The notes under the pieces: model-generated
Databases searched by the model: none
What the model saw: the letters and a program-made list of their open reading frames with translations, nothing else
Told to the model about the DNA's origin: nothing
NCBI RefSeq assembly: GCF_013408925.1
Contig: NZ_JACCAB010000001.1
Location: 3,286,001 to 3,350,000 of the forward strand
Source of the DNA: Pedococcus badiiscoriae
Lineage (GTDB): Bacteria; Actinomycetota; Actinomycetes; Actinomycetales; Dermatophilaceae
Direction of reading: 5' to 3'
DNA: 64,000 bases
Position numbers and translations under genes: made by a program
Part shown: positions 25,905-33,546 of the stretch, piece after piece
Position numbering within the stretch: position 1 is the stretch's first letter
How the letters are laid out: each line of letters starts with the position of its first letter

Positions 25905-26411
25905 TCAGCGGGCCAGCGGCTTGACCGAGATCGTCGTGACGCTCGTGTTCCGGCAACCCGTCGTGCGGAACGGGATGAACTTCGCGAGGGTGGAGCCCGG
26001 CACGTAGACGCGCAGCCCGTCCACCGCGGTGGGATGGCACACGGAGGCAGGGTAGTTCTGCACGTTGACCATGCGGATCGGCGCATCGGCGTGCTGCCTG
26101 GGCGCGAGGGTGATCGTCGTGACCGTGCCGGCGTCCCACGTGGCGGCACGCCCGATCTGGGTGCCGTTGCCGAAGCCGACGTAGGAGACGCCCGGATAGC
26201 CCCGCGTCCAGCAGGAGCCGCGGCTGACGTTCGTCAGCCGCACGTCGCCGATCCGGCTGCCTGCGGCGCCCTGGAGGTTGACGAGGCTTGCGGCCAGGGC
26301 GGAGCTGCCGCAATGCGGCACGGCGGCCTGTGCCGACGCCGGTACCGCGCCGAGCGCGGCGACCGCCAGTGCACCGGCGCACGTCACGCTGAGGATCGAT
26401 TTCTTGGTCAT
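25905..26411 (-). CDS. Secreted DUF4232-domain protein
   Basis: The 168-residue protein has a clear signal peptide (MTKKSILSVTCAGALAVAAL, cut after ASAQA) and a DUF4232 domain. The domain shows the typical C...G...G..RIGDVRLTNVSRGSC opening, GYPGVSYV, and a conserved C-terminal 'YVPGST...PF'. Four cysteines probably form two disulphides (HCG...SC and VCH...GCR). DUF4232 proteins are exported, often as lipoproteins, and their function is not known. ATG 26411 follows AAAGGGGG. It diverges from the COG4705 gene at 26587 across 175 bases that must hold both promoters. Confidence 0.85.
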   Translation of the reverse strand: MTKKSILSVTCAGALAVAALGAVPASAQAAVPHCGSSALAASLVNLQGAAGSRIGDVRLTNVSRGSCWTRGYPGVSYVGFGNGTQIGRAATWDAGTVTTITLAPRQHADAPIRMVNVQNYPASVCHPTAVDGLRVYVPGSTLAKFIPFRTTGCRNTSVTTISVKPLAR

Positions 26412-26586
26412 GGGAGTGACCCCCTTTGTCGGTTCCGGCGGGCGGTGCCCCGCCACCCTCTGAGACGCTGGAGACCGCGCCGGGGTTGGTGGGTGCCGGT
26501 CGTGCCCACCCTCCCTCCAGCGGTTGCCGCGCACGATCTCGCGGGTGTTCAGGAAGTTCTCAGTTGCCACGGGTGAGGGTGTACGC

Positions 26587-27393
26587 ATGACGTCGCTCGG
26601 CGCCCGCTGGGGCCAGTCCCACCGGTACGCCGCCGTCAAGGTCCCCGAAGTGGGTGTCACCTTCTGGCTCATCAAGGTCCTCACGACGGGCATGGGTGAG
26701 TCGGCCTCGGACTACCTGGCCGGCATCAACCTCGTGCTGGCCGGCTTGGTGGGTCTGACCGGGATCGCGGTCGGACTGTGGCTCCAGCTGCGGCGTGAGG
26801 CCTACCACGCGGCCACGTACTGGTTCGCGGTGGCGATGGTCGCCGTGTTCGGCACGATGGCGGCCGATGGCCTGCATGTCGGTCTCGGAGTGTCGTATGC
26901 CGTGTCGACGCCGTTCTTCCTCGTCGCCGTTGCCGCGCTGTTCTTCGCCTGGCACCGCGTGGAAGGAACCCTCTCCATCCACACCATCGCCACCCGCCGT
27001 CGGGAGATCTTCTACTGGCTCACCGTGCTGGCCACCTTCGCCCTGGGCACCGCTGCCGGCGACCTCACCGCCTACACGATGCACCTCGGGTACCTCGACT
27101 CCGCGCTGGTGTTCGCCGCGATGATCGCCGTGCCGTTGGTGGCCTGGCGCTTCGGCCTCAATGCCATTGCCGCCTTCTGGACGGCGTACGTCCTCACCCG
27201 GCCGCTCGGTGCCTCCGTCGCCGACTGGTTGGGCAAGCCGCCGAGCCGCGGCGACGGTCTCGGTCTCGGCGACGGCCCCGTCACGCTGGTGGCCATCATC
27301 CTGATCGTGGCCCTGGTGGGTAGCGCTGTGCGCCAGGCTGCGGCTGTCCGCACGCAGGAACGCGAACCCGCCCCTGCGCTGTCCGCCGAATAG
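26587..27393 (+). CDS. COG4705-type multi-spanning membrane protein
   Basis: A 268-residue protein with 7-8 membrane helices. It is the free-standing paralogue of the C-terminal half of the protein encoded at 14590-16599. Both share KVPEV..(T/Y)FW.IK.L at the start, a middle ERTLSIH/EGTLSIHTI, 'FYWLTVL.TFALGTAAGD', and 'A.(I/V)LTRPLGA'. The conserved acidic residues within helices (GESxxDYL and AAGDL/W) suggest ion or small-molecule movement, but the family has no assigned function. ATG 26587 is used; in-frame starts further left give an unlikely Arg-rich lead. The gene ends 4 bases from the convergent hydrolase gene. Confidence 0.83.
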   Translation: MTSLGARWGQSHRYAAVKVPEVGVTFWLIKVLTTGMGESASDYLAGINLVLAGLVGLTGIAVGLWLQLRREAYHAATYWFAVAMVAVFGTMAADGLHVGLGVSYAVSTPFFLVAVAALFFAWHRVEGTLSIHTIATRRREIFYWLTVLATFALGTAAGDLTAYTMHLGYLDSALVFAAMIAVPLVAWRFGLNAIAAFWTAYVLTRPLGASVADWLGKPPSRGDGLGLGDGPVTLVAIILIVALVGSAVRQAAAVRTQEREPAPALSAE

Positions 27394-27397
27394 GTCC

Positions 27398-28219
27398 TCA
27401 GCCGGCCCAGAAGTCGCGCAGCGCTGGGACTGTGGCCCTGCCACGCACCATGTGCGTCTGTCCGGGCAGCTCCCGAAGGGTTCCGTTCGGGAGAGCCGCG
27501 GCGACCGCAGCCTGCGCGTTCTTCAGGTAGGTCGGGCTCTTGCCGCCCACGATCACCAGCACAGGCACCGTGATGCCGGACAGATGGCCCGCAGGCAGGG
27601 GCTGGCCCTGTTGGTGCGGGAGCACGATGGCGTAGTCGTGGGGCAGGGTGTGTGCGAGTCCGCACAGCTTCTTCCACACCGGCATCATCCGCATGACCAC
27701 CAGCCCGGCCGCCGGCACACCGACCGTGCGCAGGAACAGCTTCACCGCCTCACCGCGGCGACCGGCGCTGACCAGCTGTTGAGTCCGCCGGCCCAGGTCG
27801 GGGTCGTTGGGGACGTGCGTGTCGTCGACGATCAAGGGAGCCTCGTAGAGCGCCGCCCGCCGCACCCGGGCTCCTGCCCGCAGCGCCTCGAGCACCAACA
27901 CCGCTCCCGAGGACGCCCCGACGACGAAGGCATCCGGGCCGGCCACCTCGAGCACGGCCAGCAGGTCCTCGACCTCGCGCTCGACGGCGTAGGACGACGA
28001 GCCGGGACCACTCTCGCCCCTGCCACGTCGGTCGTAGGCGAAGACGGTGTGGTGCTCCGACAGCAGCGGAACCAGCTCCTTGGCGGTGCCCATCGTGCGT
28101 TGGCAGAGGGCACCCTCGACCACGACGACGGCCGGGCCGGTCCCGGTGACGTCGTAGGCGATGACGGTGCCGTCGGCGGAGGTGGCGAAACGAGTGGGGG
28201 ACGTGGTGGTCACGGTCAT
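27398..28219 (-). CDS. Alpha/beta hydrolase
   Basis: A 273-residue alpha/beta hydrolase. The nucleophile elbow is GASSGA at about residue 104, the oxyanion region is VVVVEGALCQR, and the strand YDRRGRGESG is standard for the fold. The acid and His are probably in VLVIVGGKSPTYL and LPGQTHMV (His near residue 255). The Asp usually seen after the sixth strand reads Lys-Ser here, so the acid position is unsure. It resembles small esterases found beside ECF sigma and DGPF genes. Substrate unknown. Confidence 0.85.
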   Translation of the reverse strand: MTVTTTSPTRFATSADGTVIAYDVTGTGPAVVVVEGALCQRTMGTAKELVPLLSEHHTVFAYDRRGRGESGPGSSSYAVEREVEDLLAVLEVAGPDAFVVGASSGAVLVLEALRAGARVRRAALYEAPLIVDDTHVPNDPDLGRRTQQLVSAGRRGEAVKLFLRTVGVPAAGLVVMRMMPVWKKLCGLAHTLPHDYAIVLPHQQGQPLPAGHLSGITVPVLVIVGGKSPTYLKNAQAAVAAALPNGTLRELPGQTHMVRGRATVPALRDFWAG

Positions 28220-28275
28220 GATCTCTCCTGGGTCAGGGACTCTCTGTCAGGGGCTCTGACCAGACGTCGAACAGC

Positions 28276-29562
28276 TCAGCCCGATTTCGACACGTGCGCC
28301 AGGTTCTCCTCGGCGCGCCGCCGCAGGACGGCCCGCTCGGCCTCGTTCCGGGTGCGGGCAGCCGCCTGCGCGAAGGCGGCTGCTGCGTCGGGGTGCAGGC
28401 CGGCCCGCTCGAGCAGGTCGCCGCGGACGCTGGGCACGAGCGGTGAGTCACCGAGCTGCTCCGCGTCCACCTCCTCGAGCACGGCGAGCCCGGCGCCGGG
28501 GTCGAACGCGCGGCCGTGAGCCACTGCGCGGTTGACCTCGACGACGGGTCCCGGCGCTGCCTCGGCGAGGATGTCGTAGAGCCTCGCGATCTGCCGCCAG
28601 TCGGTCTCATCGGCCCGCCGGGCGCGGGCGTGCTGGGCCGCGATCGAGGCCTGGAGGAAGTACTTCCCGACGGGCTTCCCACGTGCTGCGAGGGCCTGGG
28701 CCCGCTGCAGTGCGGCCAGCCCGCGCCGGACCAGCAGCTGGTCCCACCGGGTCCGGTCCTGGGCCTCGAGCAGGACCGGCGCTCCGTTCTCGTCCAGTCG
28801 CGCGGCCATGCGCGAGCCCTGGATCTCCAGCAGGGCCTGGAGTCCGTGGACCTCCGGCTCGTGGGGGGTGAGGTCCGCCAGCATCCGGGCCAGCCGGATC
28901 CCCTCGTTCGCCAGGTCGGGCCGCATCCAGTCCTCGCCGGCAGCGGCTGAGTACCCCTCGTTGAAGATCAGGTAGATCACGGCCATGACGTCGTCGAGGC
29001 GCTTGTCCCGGTCGGGTCCGGTCGGCAGCTCGAACTCCGCGCGGGCTTCGGACAGGGTCTTCTTGGCTCGTGAGATCCGTTGTCCCATAGCGGATTCGGT
29101 GGCCAGGAAGCCGCGCGCGATCTCACCGGTGGTCAGGCCGCCGACCAGGCGGAGGGTGAGTGCCGCCCTGGACTCGGGCGTCAGGGACGGGTGGCAGGAC
29201 AGGAAGATGAGGCGCAGCACGTCGTCTTCGATGTGGTCGACCTGGGCGTCGAGATCGGGCACCTGCTGCTCCTCTCCCCCGGTCCGGGCATGGCCGAGCT
29301 CCTCGGTCTTGCGTCGAAGGTTGTCGGCGCGCCGGAAGTGGTCGATCCCCCGGCGCTTGGCCGTGGTCATCAGCCAGGCCGCGGGGTTGGCCGGCACGCC
29401 GGTCGTCGGCCACTGCTCGAGCGCGGCCACGAGGGCGTCCTGCGCGAGGTCCTCCGCGAGCTCGACCTCGCGGGTCATCCGGGTGAGGGCCCCGACGAGC
29501 CGGGCCGACTCCGCCCGCCACGCGCTGGTGATGGCCTCAGCTGTCGGGGTCTGGGCTGACAC
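28276..29562 (-). CDS. ECF42-type sigma factor with C-terminal TPR-like extension (DUF6596)
   Basis: A 428-residue sigma factor. Region 2 includes LAEDLAQDALVAALEQWPTT and region 4 includes TTGEIARGFLATESAMGQRI. A long C-terminal helical extension (about residues 190-420) contains DDVMAVIYLIFNEGYSAAAG and ends in repeat-like helices (HARARRADETDW, AGLHPDAAAAFAQAAARTRN). This matches the ECF42 group, in which the extension is needed for activity and no anti-sigma is used; the partner is normally a YCII/DGPF protein. Exactly such a gene precedes it on the same strand (29634-30011). GTG 29562 is chosen. Family and pairing are established knowledge; targets here are unknown. Confidence 0.92.
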   Translation of the reverse strand: MSAQTPTAEAITSAWRAESARLVGALTRMTREVELAEDLAQDALVAALEQWPTTGVPANPAAWLMTTAKRRGIDHFRRADNLRRKTEELGHARTGGEEQQVPDLDAQVDHIEDDVLRLIFLSCHPSLTPESRAALTLRLVGGLTTGEIARGFLATESAMGQRISRAKKTLSEARAEFELPTGPDRDKRLDDVMAVIYLIFNEGYSAAAGEDWMRPDLANEGIRLARMLADLTPHEPEVHGLQALLEIQGSRMAARLDENGAPVLLEAQDRTRWDQLLVRRGLAALQRAQALAARGKPVGKYFLQASIAAQHARARRADETDWRQIARLYDILAEAAPGPVVEVNRAVAHGRAFDPGAGLAVLEEVDAEQLGDSPLVPSVRGDLLERAGLHPDAAAAFAQAAARTRNEAERAVLRRRAEENLAHVSKSG

Positions 29563-29582
29563 GCTCGAAGCGTAGGGGATGG

Positions 29583-29613
29583 GACGCGGCCCGAACGGTG
29601 TCCGGGCCGCGTC
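29583..29613 (-). terminator. Hairpin between the YCII gene and the ECF42 gene
   Basis: The perfect 11-base arms GACGCGGCCCG and CGGGCCGCGTC enclose a 9-base loop. The hairpin lies 20 bases after the YCII stop and before the sigma GTG, so it may separate their expression levels. Confidence 0.5.
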
Positions 29614-29633
29614 ATACCCGTGGTCGGGCCCGA

Positions 29634-30011
29634 TCAGGCGTCGGCCGCCTCCGGCGGCGCCTCGGAGATCTGGCGCAGGGTGGCGACCATGGAGCACTCG
29701 GGCCAGTACTTCGCGTGCAGCTCGGCGAACTCCGCCTGGCCGGCGATGGCCTCCTCGAGGGTGTCGTACTGCAGGAGCGCCCAGCCTCCGACGACCTCCT
29801 TGGCCTCGGCGTAGGGGCCGTCGACGCGTGAGGTCTCGCCCTTGCGGACCACGAAGTTCACGGCGTCCTCGGTGCCGTACAGGCCGCCCCCGTCGAGGAA
29901 GGCCCCGTTGGCGGCCTGCTCACCGATGTAGCCGTCCATCGCGTCCATCAGTGCCTGCGGCGGTGCGCCGATGCCTTCCTCCATCTTCACGAATCCCATG
30001 AAACGCGGCAT
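29634..30011 (-). CDS. YCII/DGPF-domain protein
   Basis: A 125-residue YCII-related protein starting MPRFMGFVKMEE. The family signature DGPYAEAKEVVGGWALLQYD at about residue 68 is the DGPF variant, found next to ECF42 sigma factors in Actinobacteria and Proteobacteria. Such proteins form ferredoxin-like dimers and are targets or accessory proteins of the sigma. ATG 30011 has GGAAGGACC ahead of it. A hairpin separates it from the sigma gene downstream, so the sigma factor is presumably transcribed at a lower level from the same promoter. Confidence 0.92.
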   Translation of the reverse strand: MPRFMGFVKMEEGIGAPPQALMDAMDGYIGEQAANGAFLDGGGLYGTEDAVNFVVRKGETSRVDGPYAEAKEVVGGWALLQYDTLEEAIAGQAEFAELHAKYWPECSMVATLRQISEAPPEAADA

Positions 30012-30109
30012 CTCACTCGGTCCTTCCAGTTGGTGGGGAACTGCTCTCTCGCCCGTACGTCGATCAGCGGACGAGTTCTTCGACATCAACTGTCAGGAAG
30101 TTACGTCAT

Positions 30110-31567
30110 TCAGGTCGTGGCGGCCTGGTTGATGGTCAGAGCAGCCTGGACCTGGGCGTTGGTGGCGAGGTCGCGAACGGTGTGGATGCCGAGCGCCGTG
30201 GCCAGAGCCGTGGCGTCGGCCGGGCTGACTCCCTTGAGCGCCGACACCGGACTGCCAGCGAGCTCGGCGGCAGTCTTGCCGGCATACGCCTTCTTGACCA
30301 GTGCGGCGAGGCGGCCCGGCGGAGGTAGCGGCGGGGGTGGCGGCGGGGGTGGCGGCGGGGGTGGCGGCGGACCGGGAGGCGGCGCCTTCGGGGGTTTGGG
30401 TGGGTTGGCGTGCACCACACCGTCGCTGGGTGCCGGGACCGGCGGCCCGCTCAGGGTCACCAGCGCGGGCAGCGGCTGGCCCAGAGGGCCACCCCACGGC
30501 GGCGGCGGGACGGGGGCCGGGGTCGGAGTCGGGGGTGTGGGCTGGGTGATGGTCGTGCCGTAGGCCGGCGGGACCGGGCGGTGCAGGGCGGTGTCGACCC
30601 GGCCCGCGAGGGTGGGTGCGCCGTCGACCCGCGGGACCCCCATGGCCGGCAGGCCCAGCAGGTCGATGATCGTCTTGGGGATCGAGGCGTGCGAGTGCCA
30701 GGTCGCGTCGATGCCCTGGGTCACCATCCCGCCGAACATGACCAGCGGGATCCGGGATCCGCCGATGGCGGCGAACCCCGCGGGGTGCAGTGCATCCGGC
30801 GCGGTCTCGATGTCCGGGGTCGGGACCGAGTCGGCGTAGCCGCCCCAGTCGTCCCAGGTCAGGATGAACGTGGTGTTGGCCCAGCCGCCCCCGTCGATGA
30901 CGGCTTGCACGCGCTGCCAGACCAGGTCGTGGCCGTGCGTGACATAGCCGGGGTTGTTGACCGCGGGCGGGTGCTCGTCGTAGCCGGAGGGGCTCCAGAC
31001 GTAGCAGATCCGGGGCAGCGTCCCTGCCTTGGCCATCGGCACGAACTGCGATGGTGGGTGGATGTTCGCGGCCGCCGCGGGCGTGCCCAGGGAGGCGTAG
31101 AACTTGGTGGGGTATCCCGACCCGTCCGGGAAGGCGCCCCAGGAGACTCCGGCCCCCTGCGCCACGCTGAAGATGGAGGGCAGGTCCCAGGTCGGGGCGG
31201 GGCCGACGAACGGCGGGTTCTTGAGGGTGGGGGTCTGACCGCCGACAGCGAGCATGTGGCCCGACGTGGAGTTGGAGCCCAGCGCGAAGTGGTGGTCACA
31301 GAAGGTGAACTGCTTGGCCAGCCAGCTGTAGTACGGGATGACCGTCTCGTTGTCGATCTGCACACTCAGTGCCGGGTAGTCGCCCATGGCGTAGTGCACC
31401 CAGGCGTTGCGGTCGTGGGGTTGGTCGAAGTTGGGCGGCGCGCTCAGCAGCCCACCGTGGTTGGCCACTGCCGCGCCCCACGCCGCCATCGTCGGGAAGT
31501 AGAAATCGGTCGTCTTGTTCTCCTGCAGGAACACGATCACCTGGTGTCCTGCGACGGGCCCGGTCAT
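30110..31567 (-). CDS. Phosphoesterase-family protein with polyproline linker and helix-hairpin tail
   Basis: The 485-residue protein opens directly with the phosphoesterase (phospholipase C/acid phosphatase) domain (HQVIVFLQENKTTDFYF, then DHHFALGSNSTSGHML, TWDDWGG, HSHASIPKTIIDLLGLP). The segments carry the Asn/Asp/His residues that would bind metals or phosphate. No signal peptide is seen, although relatives are exported. After about residue 340 come a Pro-rich linker with 14 consecutive prolines and a C-terminal helix-hairpin-helix-like module (SPVSALKGVSPADATALATA). ATG 31567 has AGGAGAGG ahead. Cytosolic location or unusual export would be novel for the family; substrate unknown. Confidence 0.8.
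   Translation of the reverse strand: MTGPVAGHQVIVFLQENKTTDFYFPTMAAWGAAVANHGGLLSAPPNFDQPHDRNAWVHYAMGDYPALSVQIDNETVIPYYSWLAKQFTFCDHHFALGSNSTSGHMLAVGGQTPTLKNPPFVGPAPTWDLPSIFSVAQGAGVSWGAFPDGSGYPTKFYASLGTPAAAANIHPPSQFVPMAKAGTLPRICYVWSPSGYDEHPPAVNNPGYVTHGHDLVWQRVQAVIDGGGWANTTFILTWDDWGGYADSVPTPDIETAPDALHPAGFAAIGGSRIPLVMFGGMVTQGIDATWHSHASIPKTIIDLLGLPAMGVPRVDGAPTLAGRVDTALHRPVPPAYGTTITQPTPPTPTPAPVPPPPWGGPLGQPLPALVTLSGPPVPAPSDGVVHANPPKPPKAPPPGPPPPPPPPPPPPPPLPPPGRLAALVKKAYAGKTAAELAGSPVSALKGVSPADATALATALGIHTVRDLATNAQVQAALTINQAATT
30328..30370. repeat. 12-base tandem repeats (polyproline coding)
   Basis: GCGGCGGGGGTG occurs three times in a row plus a partial fourth copy. On the minus strand it encodes the run of prolines in the surrounding gene. 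Slippage here could change linker length. Confidence 0.9.
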
Positions 31568-31592
31568 CGGACCACCTCTCCTCGCCCGCGAC

Positions 31593-31667
31593 GACACAGG
31601 GTGTGGTCGCCCTGATGTCCACCCATCAGACGCCCGTTTCCGGTCCTGGGCAACCTCACCCTGTGTC
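31593..31667. repeat. Inverted repeat upstream of the phosphoesterase gene
   Basis: GACACAGGGTG (31593-31603) and CACCCTGTGTC (31657-31667) are perfect complements 53 bases apart. They lie between the end of the alkaline-phosphatase-type gene's neighbour and the start of the polyproline phosphoesterase gene. It could be an operator pair or a weak terminator. Confidence 0.35.
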
Positions 31668-31676
31668 CAGAGGCTG

Positions 31677-33389
31677 TCAGAGCTTGGGCAGCACCGCCGT
31701 GTGCTCCTTGCGCACAGCCTCGAGGGAGTGCGGGTCGAGGCCGATCAGGTGCAGGATGCTGGGGGCGATCTGGGTCGTCAGCACCGCTGCACCGTTCACG
31801 ACGCCGTGGGGCGCGCCGGCGCCGGAGACGACGAGCGGGACGTCGCGGTCCGCGGGGACGTCACCGCCGTGCTCGGCGATCTTCTTCACGTTGCCGGTGT
31901 AGACGACGCCGTAGCGGACGATCCCCACGAGGTCCGGGGCGTGCGCGTCGCCCTGGGGCGCGCCGAAGAGCGTGTCGACAGCCGTCCCCGTGTAGACCTT
32001 GGTCAGGCCGGAGGCGGGGACCGTGGTGGAGTACGTGCCCTTCGGGTCGCCGTCCTTGTTCGCCGGGGCGGAGTGGGAGAGCAGGTAGCCCTTGACGAAG
32101 GAGAGCGCGGCCGGCGAACGGTCGGCGAGCCACATGAGCATGGCGTCGTCATTGACGGCGAAGGCCACGAGCGGCGCGGCACCGGCGTGGGTCGAGGCCC
32201 AGCCGGCGTTGATGCCGTCGATGATGGCGCCGTCGTCGACGCGGCGCAGGGCGGCGCGGTCGGTCGGCGACTGGCCGTGCTTGGCCGACAGGATGATCGT
32301 CGTGCTGGAGTCGAGACCGCGGTGGTGGATCTCGTCGCGCAGCCTGCCGACCTCGGTGTTGACGTAGTCCATCGCGCGTGCGAGCAGGGGCCCGGGGGTC
32401 CCGTCCGGGTTGTAGCCGCCGGCAAGGCCGTCGGAGGTGGGCAGCTTCTCCGCGGTGGACACCGTCTGGAAGTTCATGCCGAAGGCGGCAGGCGTGCCGA
32501 CGCTGCGCACGCCCGAGTGGTCCTTGCCGTCGATCTCGTTGAGGACGGCCGCCACCTTGGTGCTGTCGTACTCCTGCGTCAGGGCGTTGTCCGTGGTCCA
32601 GTCGTCGCCCGCCGAGTCAGCGGCGCCGTTGATCTCGGGCGTGAACAGGTCCTGCACGCCCGTCCCCGACGGTCCGTTGAGGATCTCGTAGGCCGGGTGC
32701 TTGTCGGACCACGCCGTGCGGAGGCCGTGCGCCCGGGCGACCTCGAAGACCGTGTTCACCCTCAGGTCGTTGTGCGGGTAGACCGGCGTGCACGTCTTGC
32801 GGGCGATGGGCAGCGCCGCGGGGTCGAGGAGCGCCTGTGGGGTGGGCGTCATCTTCAGGATGGCCTTGGTGATGGCGGCCGAGTCGGCGAGCGTCTGCGC
32901 CTTGGTGTTGGACGGCAGCTTCACGAGCGAGGGATCATTGATCTTCTGGCCCGCGTCGAGCGTGATCGGGTTCTGGGACTTGTCGATGCCCTCCGTCCAC
33001 GGCACCTCGGTGCCCGGCGCGGCGGTGGAGCAGTCCAGGGTGGCCGGCGGCAGCAGGGCGTGGTTGTACGTGTCGTCGTAGTACACGTTCGTCGTGCCGG
33101 GGCCTCCCCCGGTCAGCTGCGCGACCATGCCGGGGAAGGAGTCCGAGGGGAAGGTGGTCTTCGCGTGCGTGTACTCGATGCCGTGCGAGACCAGGGCCGC
33201 GAGTGCCGAATGTGGGTGTTGCGCAACGTAGTACGCGAGGTCGGACTGGTGCAGTCCGTCCACCGAGAGGAGCAGGACGTGCTGGGCCTTGGGCTTTGCC
33301 CCTGCCGTGGCGGAGCTGGGCAGCGCGGCGCCTGCCCCGACCAGGCCGATGCCCGCTGCGACGGCCAGGGCGACGGAACGACGATTCAT
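31677..33389 (-). CDS. Secreted alkaline-phosphatase-superfamily phosphodiesterase/nucleotide pyrophosphatase
   Basis: The 570-residue protein has a signal peptide (MNRRSVALAVAAGIGLVGAG, cut near ATAGA) and a type I phosphodiesterase domain. The first metal Asp and the nucleophile are VLLLSVDGLHQSD and KTTFPSDSFPGM (Thr/Ser). Later metal ligands are AWSDKHPAYE, LSAKHGQSP and the C-terminal region with DRDVPLVVSGAGAPHG and QIAPSILHLIG. All blocks of the superfamily are visible. It probably hydrolyses nucleotide or phosphodiester substrates outside the cell. GAGGAAGGAAT precedes the ATG at 33389. It reads in the same direction as the phosphoesterase gene that follows; a 109-base gap separates them. 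Confidence 0.9.
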   Translation of the reverse strand: MNRRSVALAVAAGIGLVGAGAALPSSATAGAKPKAQHVLLLSVDGLHQSDLAYYVAQHPHSALAALVSHGIEYTHAKTTFPSDSFPGMVAQLTGGGPGTTNVYYDDTYNHALLPPATLDCSTAAPGTEVPWTEGIDKSQNPITLDAGQKINDPSLVKLPSNTKAQTLADSAAITKAILKMTPTPQALLDPAALPIARKTCTPVYPHNDLRVNTVFEVARAHGLRTAWSDKHPAYEILNGPSGTGVQDLFTPEINGAADSAGDDWTTDNALTQEYDSTKVAAVLNEIDGKDHSGVRSVGTPAAFGMNFQTVSTAEKLPTSDGLAGGYNPDGTPGPLLARAMDYVNTEVGRLRDEIHHRGLDSSTTIILSAKHGQSPTDRAALRRVDDGAIIDGINAGWASTHAGAAPLVAFAVNDDAMLMWLADRSPAALSFVKGYLLSHSAPANKDGDPKGTYSTTVPASGLTKVYTGTAVDTLFGAPQGDAHAPDLVGIVRYGVVYTGNVKKIAEHGGDVPADRDVPLVVSGAGAPHGVVNGAAVLTTQIAPSILHLIGLDPHSLEAVRKEHTAVLPKL

Positions 33390-33546
33390 GATTCCTTCCT
33401 CGACGCGCCCACCATGGCCGCGGTCACCACTGGTATAGCGAGACGAGGGCGTCCTCCGGGAAACCTCAGATGAACACCACAAGTCCCCCTCGCATCGGCT
33501 CGAGGAGGACGGCCGCCCAGTCGGAGCGTCGGCACGTCGGAGCGAG

